Below, one piece after another: positions 54,029-62,757 of a DNA stretch of 64,000 bases. The stretch covers positions 744,001 to 808,000 of the forward strand of contig CAVXRO010000014.1 of assembly GCA_963764235.1 (NCBI GenBank), read 5' to 3'. The stretch's first letter is position 1. Each line of letters starts with the position of its first letter. This stretch comes from DATFVA01 sp963764235. Lineage in GTDB: Bacteria > Bacteroidota > Ignavibacteria > Ignavibacteriales > Ignavibacteriaceae. The notes under the pieces were generated by a model that saw only the letters and a list, made by a program, of their open reading frames with translations, was not told the DNA's origin and ran no database searches. A program made the position numbers and the translations under genes.

Positions 54029-54769
54029 TTACTGGTAACGATCGAGACGGAACTTTTCACCAAGGTAAAGCTTACGGACTTCCTCATCCTCTGCGAGCGA
54101 TTCGGCTCCTCCCGATTTAAATATTACTCCGCTTATAAGAATATACGCATTATCAACTATGCTTAAGGTTTCGTGCACATTATGATCGGTAATCAGGACC
54201 CCAATACCGCGGTTCTTAAGGTTTGCAACTATATTCATAATATCTTCCACCGCTATCGGGTCAATTCCGGCAAATGGTTCATCAAGAAGAATGAAACTTG
54301 GGTCGGTGGCAAGTGACCTCGCTATTTCCGTACGCCTTCTCTCGCCGCCGCTGAGCTGAAATCCAATACTTTTTCTTATTTGTGTTATACCGAGATCTTC
54401 GAGAAGCGCTTCGCATTTTTCCTTTCGCTCTTTAGGAGAAAGCTTTATCATCTGTAGCACCGCCATCAGGTTATCTTCAACGGAAAGCTTTCTGAATATC
54501 GAAGCTTCCTGCGGCAGGTAGCCTATTCCCATCCTTGCACGTTTGAACATCGGTACCTTTGTAATTTCAGTATCGTCCAGGAAAACCTTTCCGCTGTCAG
54601 GCCTGATCATACCGGTAATCATGTAAAAGGTGGTGGTCTTACCTGCACCGTTAGGACCAAGGAGGCCTACAATCTCGCCTTTTGAAACTTTCACCGAGGC
54701 CTTGTTTACAACAGTTCTGTGTTTATAAATCTTGATAAGGTCAACACTTCTTAAAGTTTTTTCATCCAT
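54029..54769 (-). CDS. lptB: LPS export ABC transporter ATP-binding protein LptB
   Basis: A 246-residue ABC ATPase with Walker A GPNGAGKTT, the signature LSGGERRRTEIARSLA and Walker B FILLDEPFAGID followed by PIAVEDI, as in LptB. With LptF/LptG (not in this window) it extracts LPS from the inner membrane. The gene lies 2 bases after the OstA-like gene. Confidence 0.95.
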   Translation of the reverse strand: MDEKTLRSVDLIKIYKHRTVVNKASVKVSKGEIVGLLGPNGAGKTTTFYMITGMIRPDSGKVFLDDTEITKVPMFKRARMGIGYLPQEASIFRKLSVEDNLMAVLQMIKLSPKERKEKCEALLEDLGITQIRKSIGFQLSGGERRRTEIARSLATDPSFILLDEPFAGIDPIAVEDIMNIVANLKNRGIGVLITDHNVHETLSIVDNAYILISGVIFKSGGAESLAEDEEVRKLYLGEKFRLDRYQ

Positions 54770-54771
54770 AA

Positions 54772-56289
54772 TTATTGCAGTGTTTCCGTTGGTGAAAAAA
54801 ATCTCTCTTCAGGTTTAATTTGTTTCAGCAATTCATCCTTCCGCGGCCGGTTTGTTACAAGGTTGAATCTAGGTAAGGCATAGGTATTTTCCTTACCTCG
54901 GACCATATTTTCAGGGTAATATTCGCTTTTTGGAGAACCGTACATCCTGACCTCATCAACTTTTTTATGCGCGAAAAGAAGAGAAGCAGATTGAGCGGAT
55001 GACTGCGTCAGTCCGTTCGGTTCCTGCTTTTCAGTATACATATAATACACGTTATAAACATTTCCTTCAACTTCAACTCTTCTGACATCACCGTTATCAA
55101 AATACATAATTAATTTATCCCCCGAAATCTGGTTATACCTGTTTTGATAAATCTCATTCGGAGAAAGCACAAAAGCATTTTTGACAACCTCAAGCGCCTG
55201 CACTTCATTATCTTTCAGAAAGATAGTGATAGAATCTCCCATAAGCTGTGTTTCCTCGTTCCAGAGGACAGGCCTCATATCACTTTCCTTCCTCCGGTAA
55301 GTGATAATCTTCTCATCCGTCTTTTTATAAATTGAATAATCATTTAATGAAGCAAAAGTTCCCCGCCAGATCCTGACTGAATCCTGCGCTTCAAAAAGAT
55401 TGATGGTATCCCGCCAGGATTCCATCGAAATCGATTTTATGATTAAAGTATCCAGATTAACCTGCATACTGTCATTACCGGTGATGAGTGAATCGGGCAG
55501 CCTCGATCTTGTAGTATCGATCTGTACAAGCAGGGGTTTTTCATCTATAACCGTGTGAAAATCCTGGGCGTAATCGATAAGATGTTCTCCGAATATCTGA
55601 ACATTATTCGCCCTGTTTTCAATTCTTACGTCGCTGTTTGCAAAAGTTACCCTCGAGTCACGGAAATGTTCAAGCGTATCAGCATCAATGATGTTATCTT
55701 CCTGGATGATCTTTACGTGACCGGTTGCTATTGCCCGATCTTCTTTCTTGAAATATGTCAGCTTTGCAGATGTAAGTGTACTCGCTGTATCATATAAAGT
55801 TACCCTGCTTCTGAATATTGCCTTGTCATCATTGAAGAAATACTCACCTGAATCGGCGGTAAGGATAACTTTCTTATCATCAAGCTGAACTCCCGCCCCG
55901 CTCTCTGCTCTTCTTTCATCACCGTAATAAAATCCACGGGGGGTTTTGATTGTCATACTATCCTGCCTTACAACCACATCTCCTATAAGCTCTGCATCAT
56001 TCCTTGATATGTACTGAATAGCCTTTCTGCAGGTAATAATAACATTACCTTGCGTAAGCACTACGTGACCATAAACTTCTCTTGTTGTTTCACCACTGAC
56101 AATCCTGCCAACAAGACTATCGCCTGCAACTGTAATCATTTCACCCTGTTCCTGCGGGAAAACATTTATCGATAAAAGCAGAATGAGAACTGCGGGCAGG
56201 ATCAGTCTTACAATTCCTTTGCACACAGTTAGACAGTTTAAATTAAGCTGAATAAAAATCTCAGATATGTTCTGGAGGTAGAATTTCAC
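54772..56289 (-). CDS. OstA/LptA-like LPS transport protein, long form
   Basis: A 505-residue exported protein with a membrane/signal segment at about 27-45 and repeated OstA-type beta segments (DAELIGDVVVRQDSMTIKTP, RAIATGHVKIIQEDNIIDAD). E. coli LptA is about 185 residues; this longer form, known from Bacteroidota, has many more strands and might span more of the periplasm. It overlaps lptC by 4 bases and lptB follows 2 bases later. Confidence 0.85.
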   Translation of the reverse strand: MKFYLQNISEIFIQLNLNCLTVCKGIVRLILPAVLILLLSINVFPQEQGEMITVAGDSLVGRIVSGETTREVYGHVVLTQGNVIITCRKAIQYISRNDAELIGDVVVRQDSMTIKTPRGFYYGDERRAESGAGVQLDDKKVILTADSGEYFFNDDKAIFRSRVTLYDTASTLTSAKLTYFKKEDRAIATGHVKIIQEDNIIDADTLEHFRDSRVTFANSDVRIENRANNVQIFGEHLIDYAQDFHTVIDEKPLLVQIDTTRSRLPDSLITGNDSMQVNLDTLIIKSISMESWRDTINLFEAQDSVRIWRGTFASLNDYSIYKKTDEKIITYRRKESDMRPVLWNEETQLMGDSITIFLKDNEVQALEVVKNAFVLSPNEIYQNRYNQISGDKLIMYFDNGDVRRVEVEGNVYNVYYMYTEKQEPNGLTQSSAQSASLLFAHKKVDEVRMYGSPKSEYYPENMVRGKENTYALPRFNLVTNRPRKDELLKQIKPEERFFSPTETLQ

Positions 56290-56831
56290 TTCAGGCTGTC
56301 CGCTCTTGCTGAATAAGTAATATTATAGATAACATAGTTCGTCAGGCTTTGATTCGATTCGAACCCGAAGCCCTGTATTTTTTCTTTAGCAGTCAGAATC
56401 GTTACAAATTTATCAGAGACAATCTTCGCATCACTGTTTCGCCACATAAGCTCTTCAGTTTTAATGGTAACACCGCTGTCGCTCACAGCAATGACACTAT
56501 CCAATGCATAAAGGTTTTTGGTTGCATCATCCACCCTGCCCCTCTTCGAAGTCAGTGTTGTTGTCTTAATTTCGTCGGGATTATAAAAATCAACTCGCAC
56601 ACCGCTGTCAAGCAGTGTTTCCCTGCTCTCTTCAAACATCCTCAGGTGTCCTGCGTATAGTATCGCTGTTGTTTTCCCCGAATCTGAAAATATAACCTTT
56701 GCGTCCCAACTTTCCTGAGCCGGGATTTCAGCTTCATTCAGATCAGGATTAACATTCGGCTTCACTTTTTTTTCTCCGCATCCGGCATAAAGAAAGATCA
56801 AAGCTGCAGCCAGGAGAAATAAATACCTCAT
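56286..56831 (-). CDS. lptC: LPS export protein LptC
   Basis: A 181-residue lipoprotein-like LptC: N-terminal hydrophobic segment with Cys at about 19 (YAGCGEKK), then an LptC-type beta-jellyroll (GHLRMFEESRETLLDSGVRV, LTSKRGRVDDATKNLYALDS). It connects the inner-membrane LptBFG complex to LptA. It overlaps kdsD and the OstA-like gene by 4 bases each. Confidence 0.85.
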   Translation of the reverse strand: MRYLFLLAAALIFLYAGCGEKKVKPNVNPDLNEAEIPAQESWDAKVIFSDSGKTTAILYAGHLRMFEESRETLLDSGVRVDFYNPDEIKTTTLTSKRGRVDDATKNLYALDSVIAVSDSGVTIKTEELMWRNSDAKIVSDKFVTILTAKEKIQGFGFESNQSLTNYVIYNITYSARADSLK

Positions 56832-57805
56832 CGCTGCTGAAGTCCCAGGTTAATGAGATCGTGAAGATGCAGGATTCCCACAGGTCTGCTGTCATCATCA
56901 ACTATTACCAGTGTGGTAATTTTAAAGTTCTCCATCTGCTGAAGAGCAAATGATGCAAGATAAAATTCCTTTGTCACCTTCGGATTTTTGCTCATAATAT
57001 CCCTGGCCGTAAGATTTTTAATCTCAAGTGTCTTCTCGAGAAGTCGCCTAAGGTCACCATCGGTGATTATTCCTGTTAGGAAACCGTCCTTATCGACCAC
57101 ACAGGTTGTACCAAGTCTTTTTGAAGTAATTTCAAGAATAACATCCTTAATTGATGCTCCTTCAGACACCGAAGGGATCTTTTCACCCTTGATCATAATT
57201 TCCTTTATCTGTAGAGAGAGCCGTTTGCCAAGACTTCCTCCTGGATGAAGGAACGCAAAATCCTCCGCTGTAAAGTCTCTTTTTTCGAGAAGCACAACAG
57301 AGAGCGCATCACCCATCACAAGCGTTGCCGTAGTAGATGAGGTGGGTGCAAGGTCATGGGGACAAGCTTCTTCTTGAACACCTATATTTAAAAAAATATC
57401 GCATTGCTCCGCTAACCGGGAATCACGCGAACCGCACATTGCAATCAGCGTAACTTTAAGCCGTTTCAGCATAGGGATCAGGTTTGAAATCTCCTCTGTA
57501 TTCCCGCTTTTGCTGATAAGGATTACCACATCCTCCTGTCTGACCATTCCAAGATCACCGTGGAGTGCGTCAGTCGGATGAAGATAAATAGATGCCGTTC
57601 CTGTTGAATTAAGGGTTGCAACTATTTTGCGGGCTATAAGTCCTGATTTTCCCATGCCTGTAAGCACGACCCGTCCTTTACATTCATATATAGTGTTAAC
57701 AGCTTTAACGAATCCTTCATCGATGCTTTTCTCGAGGTCAGCCACTGCGGCAGCCTCAATCCTTACAACCTCTTTTCCTTTATTAATTATTTCTTGTGAA
57801 TTCAA
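56828..57805 (-). CDS. kdsD: Arabinose-5-phosphate isomerase (KdsD/KpsF)
   Basis: A 325-residue protein with an N-terminal SIS domain (VVLTGMGKSGLIARKIVATL, ISKSGNTEEI) and two CBS domains (about 205-320, DGFLTGIITDGDLRRLL). It makes arabinose 5-phosphate from ribulose 5-phosphate, the first step of Kdo synthesis. It overlaps the unknown gene and lptC by 4 bases each. Confidence 0.95.
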   Translation of the reverse strand: MNSQEIINKGKEVVRIEAAAVADLEKSIDEGFVKAVNTIYECKGRVVLTGMGKSGLIARKIVATLNSTGTASIYLHPTDALHGDLGMVRQEDVVILISKSGNTEEISNLIPMLKRLKVTLIAMCGSRDSRLAEQCDIFLNIGVQEEACPHDLAPTSSTTATLVMGDALSVVLLEKRDFTAEDFAFLHPGGSLGKRLSLQIKEIMIKGEKIPSVSEGASIKDVILEITSKRLGTTCVVDKDGFLTGIITDGDLRRLLEKTLEIKNLTARDIMSKNPKVTKEFYLASFALQQMENFKITTLVIVDDDSRPVGILHLHDLINLGLQQR

Positions 57806-58563
57806 TTTTTATCCTTCCAGAACAGATCTTTAAATCTTTTTTTTGTTTGTTCCTGCTGCTGCGTTACAAGGTATTTAGAAAAGTCTTTAGAAAATCTTCT
57901 CATATATTTATTATAGAGAACAAATGTATTCACAAGCTCATAATCAGAAAAATCATCAAGTTTGTCAAACATAAGTTTAGGATTTAAGGCAAGTTTAGGA
58001 TCTTTTGTTCTCTTAAAGCGCATCAGCTCGTTATAGTAATTTGTGAGGGGAATAAGATGGTTCACCCCGCTTTTGTATTCATGCAGCCATATCTTTTTGT
58101 GTGCGGGGGCGAAAGCGAGGATATATTCACCCTGACTGATCACCGTTTCCCTAACCGGGGAGTTATCATGCGGCGCTTTATCACCCGGGTTCCATCCTGA
58201 GTAACTCCATCTTTCTATTTCATTTATTTCTGCGGGAATCTCATTAGTGTTTACCAGGGTTATATCGAATTCTATTTCATCATCAATTTCTTCATTGATA
58301 AGGATGTCAATTTCGTCATCGGGAATTTTTATTGTCCCGGCAGCAAAAACAGGAGTAGATGACACTGACAGATCTGGCACTGTACCCTTTTTCCCGAGAA
58401 TATAATTATTGTTTTTGAACCTGCCGTAGCCGGTGACCATCAGCTGATTTATTTTTTCACGATAATGATTATAACCGGATTTCTCTTCAGGTAGAACAGA
58501 AAATAACAGGGATATCTCCTGCGAAGTCAAATCTCTCGGAAACTGTTTTTCTCCTGAATTCAA
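57802..58563 (-). CDS. Protein of unknown function in the Kdo/LPS operon
   Basis: A 253-residue soluble protein with no signal peptide or membrane helix. It has an acidic beta-like middle (IPDDEIDILINEEIDDEIEF) and a helical, Lys-rich C-terminal end (RRFSKDFSKYL, TKKRFKDLFWKDKN). No family is recognised. The 4-base overlaps with kdsA upstream and kdsD downstream show it is cotranslated with Kdo synthesis genes, so a role in LPS or envelope synthesis is plausible. Confidence 0.7.
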   Translation of the reverse strand: MNSGEKQFPRDLTSQEISLLFSVLPEEKSGYNHYREKINQLMVTGYGRFKNNNYILGKKGTVPDLSVSSTPVFAAGTIKIPDDEIDILINEEIDDEIEFDITLVNTNEIPAEINEIERWSYSGWNPGDKAPHDNSPVRETVISQGEYILAFAPAHKKIWLHEYKSGVNHLIPLTNYYNELMRFKRTKDPKLALNPKLMFDKLDDFSDYELVNTFVLYNKYMRRFSKDFSKYLVTQQQEQTKKRFKDLFWKDKN

Positions 58564-59375
58564 ACTAATCCTTTGGTAATTGAATCAATCTTCCTTATAT
58601 ACTCAAGCAGAGATTTCAGTTCATTTAATGGGAACTGGCTAGCTGCATCGCTTAGTGCTTTTTCCGGTTCAGGATGCACCTCAAGGAAAAGTGCATCAAT
58701 ACCGACCGCAGCAGCAGCCTGAGCAAGGTATTTTATAAAGCGTGGCTGTCCACCGCTGGTGTCTCCTTTCGAAGGTAGCTGAACAGAATGGGTAGCATCC
58801 ATTACAACAGGATAACCAAGTTCCCGCATAATTATAAGAGACCGCATATCAACAACAAGGTTATGGTAGCCGAAAGTAGTTCCTCTTTCGGTAAGCATAA
58901 TTTTCTTATTGCCGGTCTGAATCACTTTTTCTACAGCGTGTTTCATATCTTCGGGCGCAAGGAATTGTCCTTTTTTAATATTAATTACCTTACCGGTCTT
59001 ACCTGCCGCGATGAGCAGATCTGTCTGTCTGCATAAAAATGCAGGTATCTGAAGTACGTCTGCATACTTTGCCGCGGTTTCAGCTTCAGAAGGCAGGTGA
59101 ATATCGGTAAGAACAGGTATGTTAAATTCACCGCGAACCTTTCCAAGGATTTCAAGAGCTTCATCATCACCGATTCCTGTGAAGGACGATGCGCTTGTAC
59201 GGTTCGCTTTTTTATAGCTGGCCTTGAAGATGAATGGTATATTCAGGGAGTCCGTAATCGACTTGATTTCAGCTGCAGTTTGTCTGACAAGTTTTTCATT
59301 CTCGACCACACAGGGCCCCGCTATCAACACAAAAGGGTTATTTCCGCCTACTTTTATTTTGCCAACTTTAACCAT
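58560..59375 (-). CDS. kdsA: 3-deoxy-8-phosphooctulonate synthase (Kdo8P synthase)
   Basis: A 271-residue TIM-barrel enzyme joining PEP and arabinose 5-phosphate. LIAGPCVVEN, FKASYKKANRTS, DIHLPSEA and VMDATHSVQLPS are all family motifs. It is first in the run kdsA-unknown-kdsD-lptC-ostA-lptB-murB, each joined by overlaps or short gaps. The promoter should lie in 59376-59542, shared with the divergent alcohol dehydrogenase. Confidence 0.96.
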   Translation of the reverse strand: MVKVGKIKVGGNNPFVLIAGPCVVENEKLVRQTAAEIKSITDSLNIPFIFKASYKKANRTSASSFTGIGDDEALEILGKVRGEFNIPVLTDIHLPSEAETAAKYADVLQIPAFLCRQTDLLIAAGKTGKVINIKKGQFLAPEDMKHAVEKVIQTGNKKIMLTERGTTFGYHNLVVDMRSLIIMRELGYPVVMDATHSVQLPSKGDTSGGQPRFIKYLAQAAAAVGIDALFLEVHPEPEKALSDAASQFPLNELKSLLEYIRKIDSITKGLV

Positions 59376-59451
59376 AAATAATAATCTGCTTTTTTAGTAT
59401 AAATCAAATATAAAAAAAAGCCTTTACTTAATGAATTAAATGGGGCGGTTG

Positions 59452-59536
59452 AATTCCTTTCCGGAATTAGTAAAATTGATACTTAATAAAACTGGATATT
59501 GTGGGTTCTCGGTCTTGAACTATAATCCGGAAAGGA
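59452..59536 (+). promoter_or_regulatory. Leader with two competing hairpins over the ADH Shine-Dalgarno site
   Basis: TCCTTTCCGGA (59455-59465) can pair perfectly over 11 bp with TCCGGAAAGGA (59526-59536), which contains the Shine-Dalgarno sequence of the ADH gene. The left arm can instead fold on itself (AATTCC 59452-59457 with GGAATT 59463-59468). These folds exclude each other, as in a translational switch. It is not known whether the left arm is transcribed. Confidence 0.45.
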
Positions 59537-59542
59537 GCTGAA

Positions 59543-60550
59543 ATGAACATTCCCGTTAAAATGAAAGCAATGGTTCTTGAAAAAAAGGGAGAACGGCTTA
59601 AAGAGAAAGTAGTGCCGGTTCCTGAGATAAATGTCGACCAGGTTTTGATTAAGGTTAAAGCCTGCGGCGTCTGTCATACAGACCTTCATATCATTGACGA
59701 GGAACTGACCGATCCCAAAATGCCATTAATACCCGGACATGAGATCGTTGGGAATATTGTGAAGATTGGAAGTAATGTTAAAAAATTTAAGGTCAGCGAT
59801 AGGGTTGGTGTCCCCTGGCTTGGGTATACTTGCGGACACTGTAAATATTGTAAACGCGGACAGGAAAATCTGTGTATGAATGCAGAGTTCACAGGCTATA
59901 CTATTGATGGAGGTTATGCAGAATACACCGCCGCCTTTGAGAATTATACATTCCATATTCCTGAAGGATATGATGATGCAGAAGCAGCACCGTTGTTGTG
60001 TGCCGGTTTAATCGGCTACAGAACATACCGGATGGCTGGTGAAATATTTGAGAACCTGGGGATATATGGATTCGGAGCTGCCGCTCACATCATAGCGCAG
60101 ATTGCAGTGCACCAGGGAAAGAATGTCTATGCCTTCACCCGTCCCGGTGATAAAGAAGCACAGGAGTTTGCAAAGAAGCTTGGAGCAGTGTGGGCGGGAG
60201 ATTCAACTCAGCCGCCCCCGGTAAAGCTTGATGCCGCTCTTATATTTGCTCCGATCGGTTCTCTTATACCCGCTGCGCTCAAAGCTTCGGATAAGGGAGC
60301 ATCAATAGTCAGCGGCGGCATTCATATGAGTGATATTCCGTCATTTCCATACAAGATATTATGGGAGGAAAGAGTTATCCGCTCAGTTGCTAACCTTGAG
60401 AGAAAGGATGGTGAAGAACTCCTGAAGATAGCGCCTAAGGTCCCTGTGAAGACGCAGATAACCAGGCTTCCCCTGCACAAAGCAAATGAAGCTCTCGATA
60501 AGCTTCGTGATGGAAAGATCGAGGGGGCCTTCGTATTGGTTAACCATTAA
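59543..60550 (+). CDS. Zinc-dependent alcohol dehydrogenase family protein
   Basis: A 335-residue MDR-family protein. Catalytic zinc ligands are Cys in ACGVCHTDLH and His-Glu in PGHEIVG; the structural zinc lobe is CGHCKYCKRGQENLC. The nucleotide-binding loop is YGFGAAAHIIAQIA. It should reduce an aldehyde or oxidise an alcohol with NAD(P). It stands alone on the plus strand behind AAAGGAG, divergent from kdsA. Confidence 0.92.
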   Translation: MNIPVKMKAMVLEKKGERLKEKVVPVPEINVDQVLIKVKACGVCHTDLHIIDEELTDPKMPLIPGHEIVGNIVKIGSNVKKFKVSDRVGVPWLGYTCGHCKYCKRGQENLCMNAEFTGYTIDGGYAEYTAAFENYTFHIPEGYDDAEAAPLLCAGLIGYRTYRMAGEIFENLGIYGFGAAAHIIAQIAVHQGKNVYAFTRPGDKEAQEFAKKLGAVWAGDSTQPPPVKLDAALIFAPIGSLIPAALKASDKGASIVSGGIHMSDIPSFPYKILWEERVIRSVANLERKDGEELLKIAPKVPVKTQITRLPLHKANEALDKLRDGKIEGAFVLVNH

Positions 60551-60655
60551 TTACCCCCTGCGAACGTCATACATCACAGCATGTTCGAATTCACAGGCAG
60601 GATTAACTTCTTCCCATATTTTCAGACTGAAAACAAAAAAAAATTCGGAGGTGTT

Positions 60656-61219
60656 ATGAGAAAGTCTAGATCCATATTCATTTTATTCATATTGAGTTTA
60701 TTACTGCCGCTAACTTCGGGCACTGCCCAGCAGAAGGAATCGTCTGCCAGTCAGCAGGATATACAGAAACAGCTGAATTCCCTGGCAAATGCAATTGTGA
60801 ACGACGATTACGCAACAGTTGAGGACTTCTATACAGATGATGCAATCTCAATGCCTAATTATGGTAAGATGCTCAAAGGTAAAGATGCTATTCACAGAGA
60901 TAATCTTGATTTCGAAAAATCCGGAATGAAAATAACCTCACTTGATATGAAAGTTACTGATGTGCTTGGAGAAAAAGGAAACCTGGTGAATGCGATAGGT
61001 AATTACACGATCTCTCTGTCCAAAAAGAACGGCGGGGAAATTAAGGATGCGGGAAATTTCCTCTCAGTACTTGAGAAAAAAGACGGTAAGTGGAAAATAA
61101 AAGCCGAGATATGGAATACTAACCACAATCCTATGATGGATCATATGCAGAATGGTAATATGGGTAATATGAACCGGGAAAATATGCAGGAAGAAAAAGA
61201 GGATACTACAAAATATTAG
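60656..61219 (+). CDS. Exported SnoaL/DUF4440-like protein
   Basis: A 187-residue protein. The ATG at 60656 behind GGAGG starts a clear signal peptide (about 1-25, SGTAQQ cleavage region); an open frame from 60581 adds 25 non-signal residues and is rejected. Residues about 35-155 have the SnoaL-like pattern (NAIVNDDYATVEDFYTDDAI, KDGKWKIKAEIWN). The role is unknown; the end is Met/Asn-rich and low complexity. Confidence 0.78.
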   Translation: MRKSRSIFILFILSLLLPLTSGTAQQKESSASQQDIQKQLNSLANAIVNDDYATVEDFYTDDAISMPNYGKMLKGKDAIHRDNLDFEKSGMKITSLDMKVTDVLGEKGNLVNAIGNYTISLSKKNGGEIKDAGNFLSVLEKKDGKWKIKAEIWNTNHNPMMDHMQNGNMGNMNRENMQEEKEDTTKY

Positions 61220-61279
61220 GTCAGAAAGTCAGGTTTCACATTGAATCAGGAGTCTGGTAACTCTTGTTATCAGACTCTA

Positions 61280-61492
61280 TTAAAAATTCAGCTTTGTCTG
61301 GGAAGTTTTATCAGACTTCTTCTTCGCTTCTTTTTGCTGTTTGAGGAAATCCCCGAAATCCTCTTTGGCTATTATATAAATTTTCCCGACTTGCTGAGCT
61401 TTGAGGTTTCCGGATCTGATATGGTATAAGACCCCGGAATGAGAAATGTCAAGAAGTTTAGCTACTTCTTCTACACTGAAAAATTCTTTCAT
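61280..61492 (-). CDS. Small helix-turn-helix (excisionase-like) DNA-binding protein
   Basis: A 70-residue protein that is almost entirely one MerR/Xis-type HTH (SVEEVAKLLDISHSGVLYHI, KIYIIAKEDFGDFL). Such proteins bind DNA as regulators or recombination directionality factors. No integrase is nearby, so a phage role is not supported. It is the only visible regulator in this end of the window. Confidence 0.8.
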   Translation of the reverse strand: MKEFFSVEEVAKLLDISHSGVLYHIRSGNLKAQQVGKIYIIAKEDFGDFLKQQKEAKKKSDKTSQTKLNF

Positions 61493-61627
61493 ATACCGGT
61501 CCGATACTTAATGAAAGATAACCTTCACGAATATGCTCAAAAATAGCCAGAACAAAGGTCAGATTCAATTTGGACACAGAAAGTACGGGTGAATTACGAA
61601 TCGAGTGAAGGGTGATAATGCCTTTTT

Positions 61628-62278
61628 CTACTTCAGCAGCACAAACTTACGAACTACAGAATAAGTGCCCGCGCTCAGTCTATAAAGATATACTCCGCTT
61701 GTAAGATTACTACCGTTGAATTTAACTTCATAGGCCCCGGCGGGCTTCTCCTCTTTAACCAGCGTTTTAACTTCACTGCCGAGGAGATCATAAACTGTTA
61801 ATGTTACAAATCCTGCCGCAGCAACGGAATATCTGATTTTAGTTGATGGGTTAAAGGGATCAGGAAAAGCCGGGAACAATTTAAAACTTAGATTCCGGAC
61901 ATTATTCTCACTTATTCCTGTTGGTATCTCTATTGTGAACACACCGCTGTAATCATCATACGGTATCCCGTTCTGGTTATCCTGTACAACCCTTATTTCA
62001 CCCTGCTGCGTTGAAACCATAAGGACTATCCAGTCATATGTAGTCTGCTCCTTCGGCAGATCAACAACAATCGGCTGCCAGGTTGAACCACCGTTAGCTG
62101 AAAAATACAAATCCCAGTTGCATGGACCATGATCAATTTCAGCATGCCAGCGAATCGTAATTGTAGAATTGGCTTCAAAGGTCTCACCGCCAACAGGGAA
62201 ATCGAGAGCCACGTGGGCTTCCGCACAGATGCTGAATATAAATAGTGAGAGGAAAGATAGAATTTCAATAAACTTCAA
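61628..62278 (-). CDS. T9SS sorting-domain protein with Kre9/KNH-like domain
   Basis: A 216-residue protein: signal peptide (about 1-21), a Kre9/KNH-like beta domain (about 24-123, FPVGGETFEANSTITIRWHA) and a T9SS type A sorting domain (about 135-216, FPDPFNPSTKIRYSV ... GVYLYRLSAG). It should be exported by the PorU/PorV system encoded at 18-24 kb. The function of the mature part is not known. Confidence 0.87.
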   Translation of the reverse strand: MKFIEILSFLSLFIFSICAEAHVALDFPVGGETFEANSTITIRWHAEIDHGPCNWDLYFSANGGSTWQPIVVDLPKEQTTYDWIVLMVSTQQGEIRVVQDNQNGIPYDDYSGVFTIEIPTGISENNVRNLSFKLFPAFPDPFNPSTKIRYSVAAAGFVTLTVYDLLGSEVKTLVKEEKPAGAYEVKFNGSNLTSGVYLYRLSAGTYSVVRKFVLLK

Positions 62279-62421
62279 TTTACGACCTCCTGCCGTTATA
62301 TATTTCCACTAATCTAAATACTTATAGTATTCATATCATCACAAAAGTGTCACAGCAGTTCGAAGATTATTGAAATCCAGAACTCTTAGAAGGGTCTAAA
62401 CTCCAACGCATCGATGAACGT

Positions 62422-62712
62422 CTACCGGGCTGAATTTTCCCTGTGCATTTTTTCCTTATGAAGAACGTCCTCTTTGGCAGGGTCAAAGGTTGTAAGCATA
62501 ACGACCCGGGTTTTCTCCCTGAAAAGAGTTGGGACGGATAATTTCGCATTTGCATGATCCTCTGCTTCAATCATTGCATAGGCCGTATGATCATTATCCT
62601 TACATCCCCATTCAAAGTGAGTAAGAAAACCGGCGTTATATTCTCTAAATTGTTTCACCGCCATCCTGCAGTCCTCAGCTGTATGAGAGGAAATTACAAT
62701 ATATCGTTTCAT
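62422..62712 (-). CDS. Small protein of unknown function
   Basis: A 96-residue soluble protein with alternating strands and helices (KRYIVISSHTAEDCRMAVKQ, CKDNDHTAYAMIEAED) compatible with a ferredoxin-like dimeric alpha/beta-barrel fold (GYD or DUF3303-like). No active site is apparent. It lies 45 bases after the thioredoxin-reductase-like gene on the same strand and may be cotranscribed. Confidence 0.65.
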   Translation of the reverse strand: MKRYIVISSHTAEDCRMAVKQFREYNAGFLTHFEWGCKDNDHTAYAMIEAEDHANAKLSVPTLFREKTRVVMLTTFDPAKEDVLHKEKMHRENSAR

Positions 62713-62757
62713 ATCCGCCTCCGAATTTAATTTAAAAATTATTTATCATCATCTGTT

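Noticed and set aside
61280..61492. Phage or integrative element marked by the excisionase-like gene
   Set aside because: There is no integrase, phage gene or direct repeat pair nearby; it is better seen as a lone regulator.
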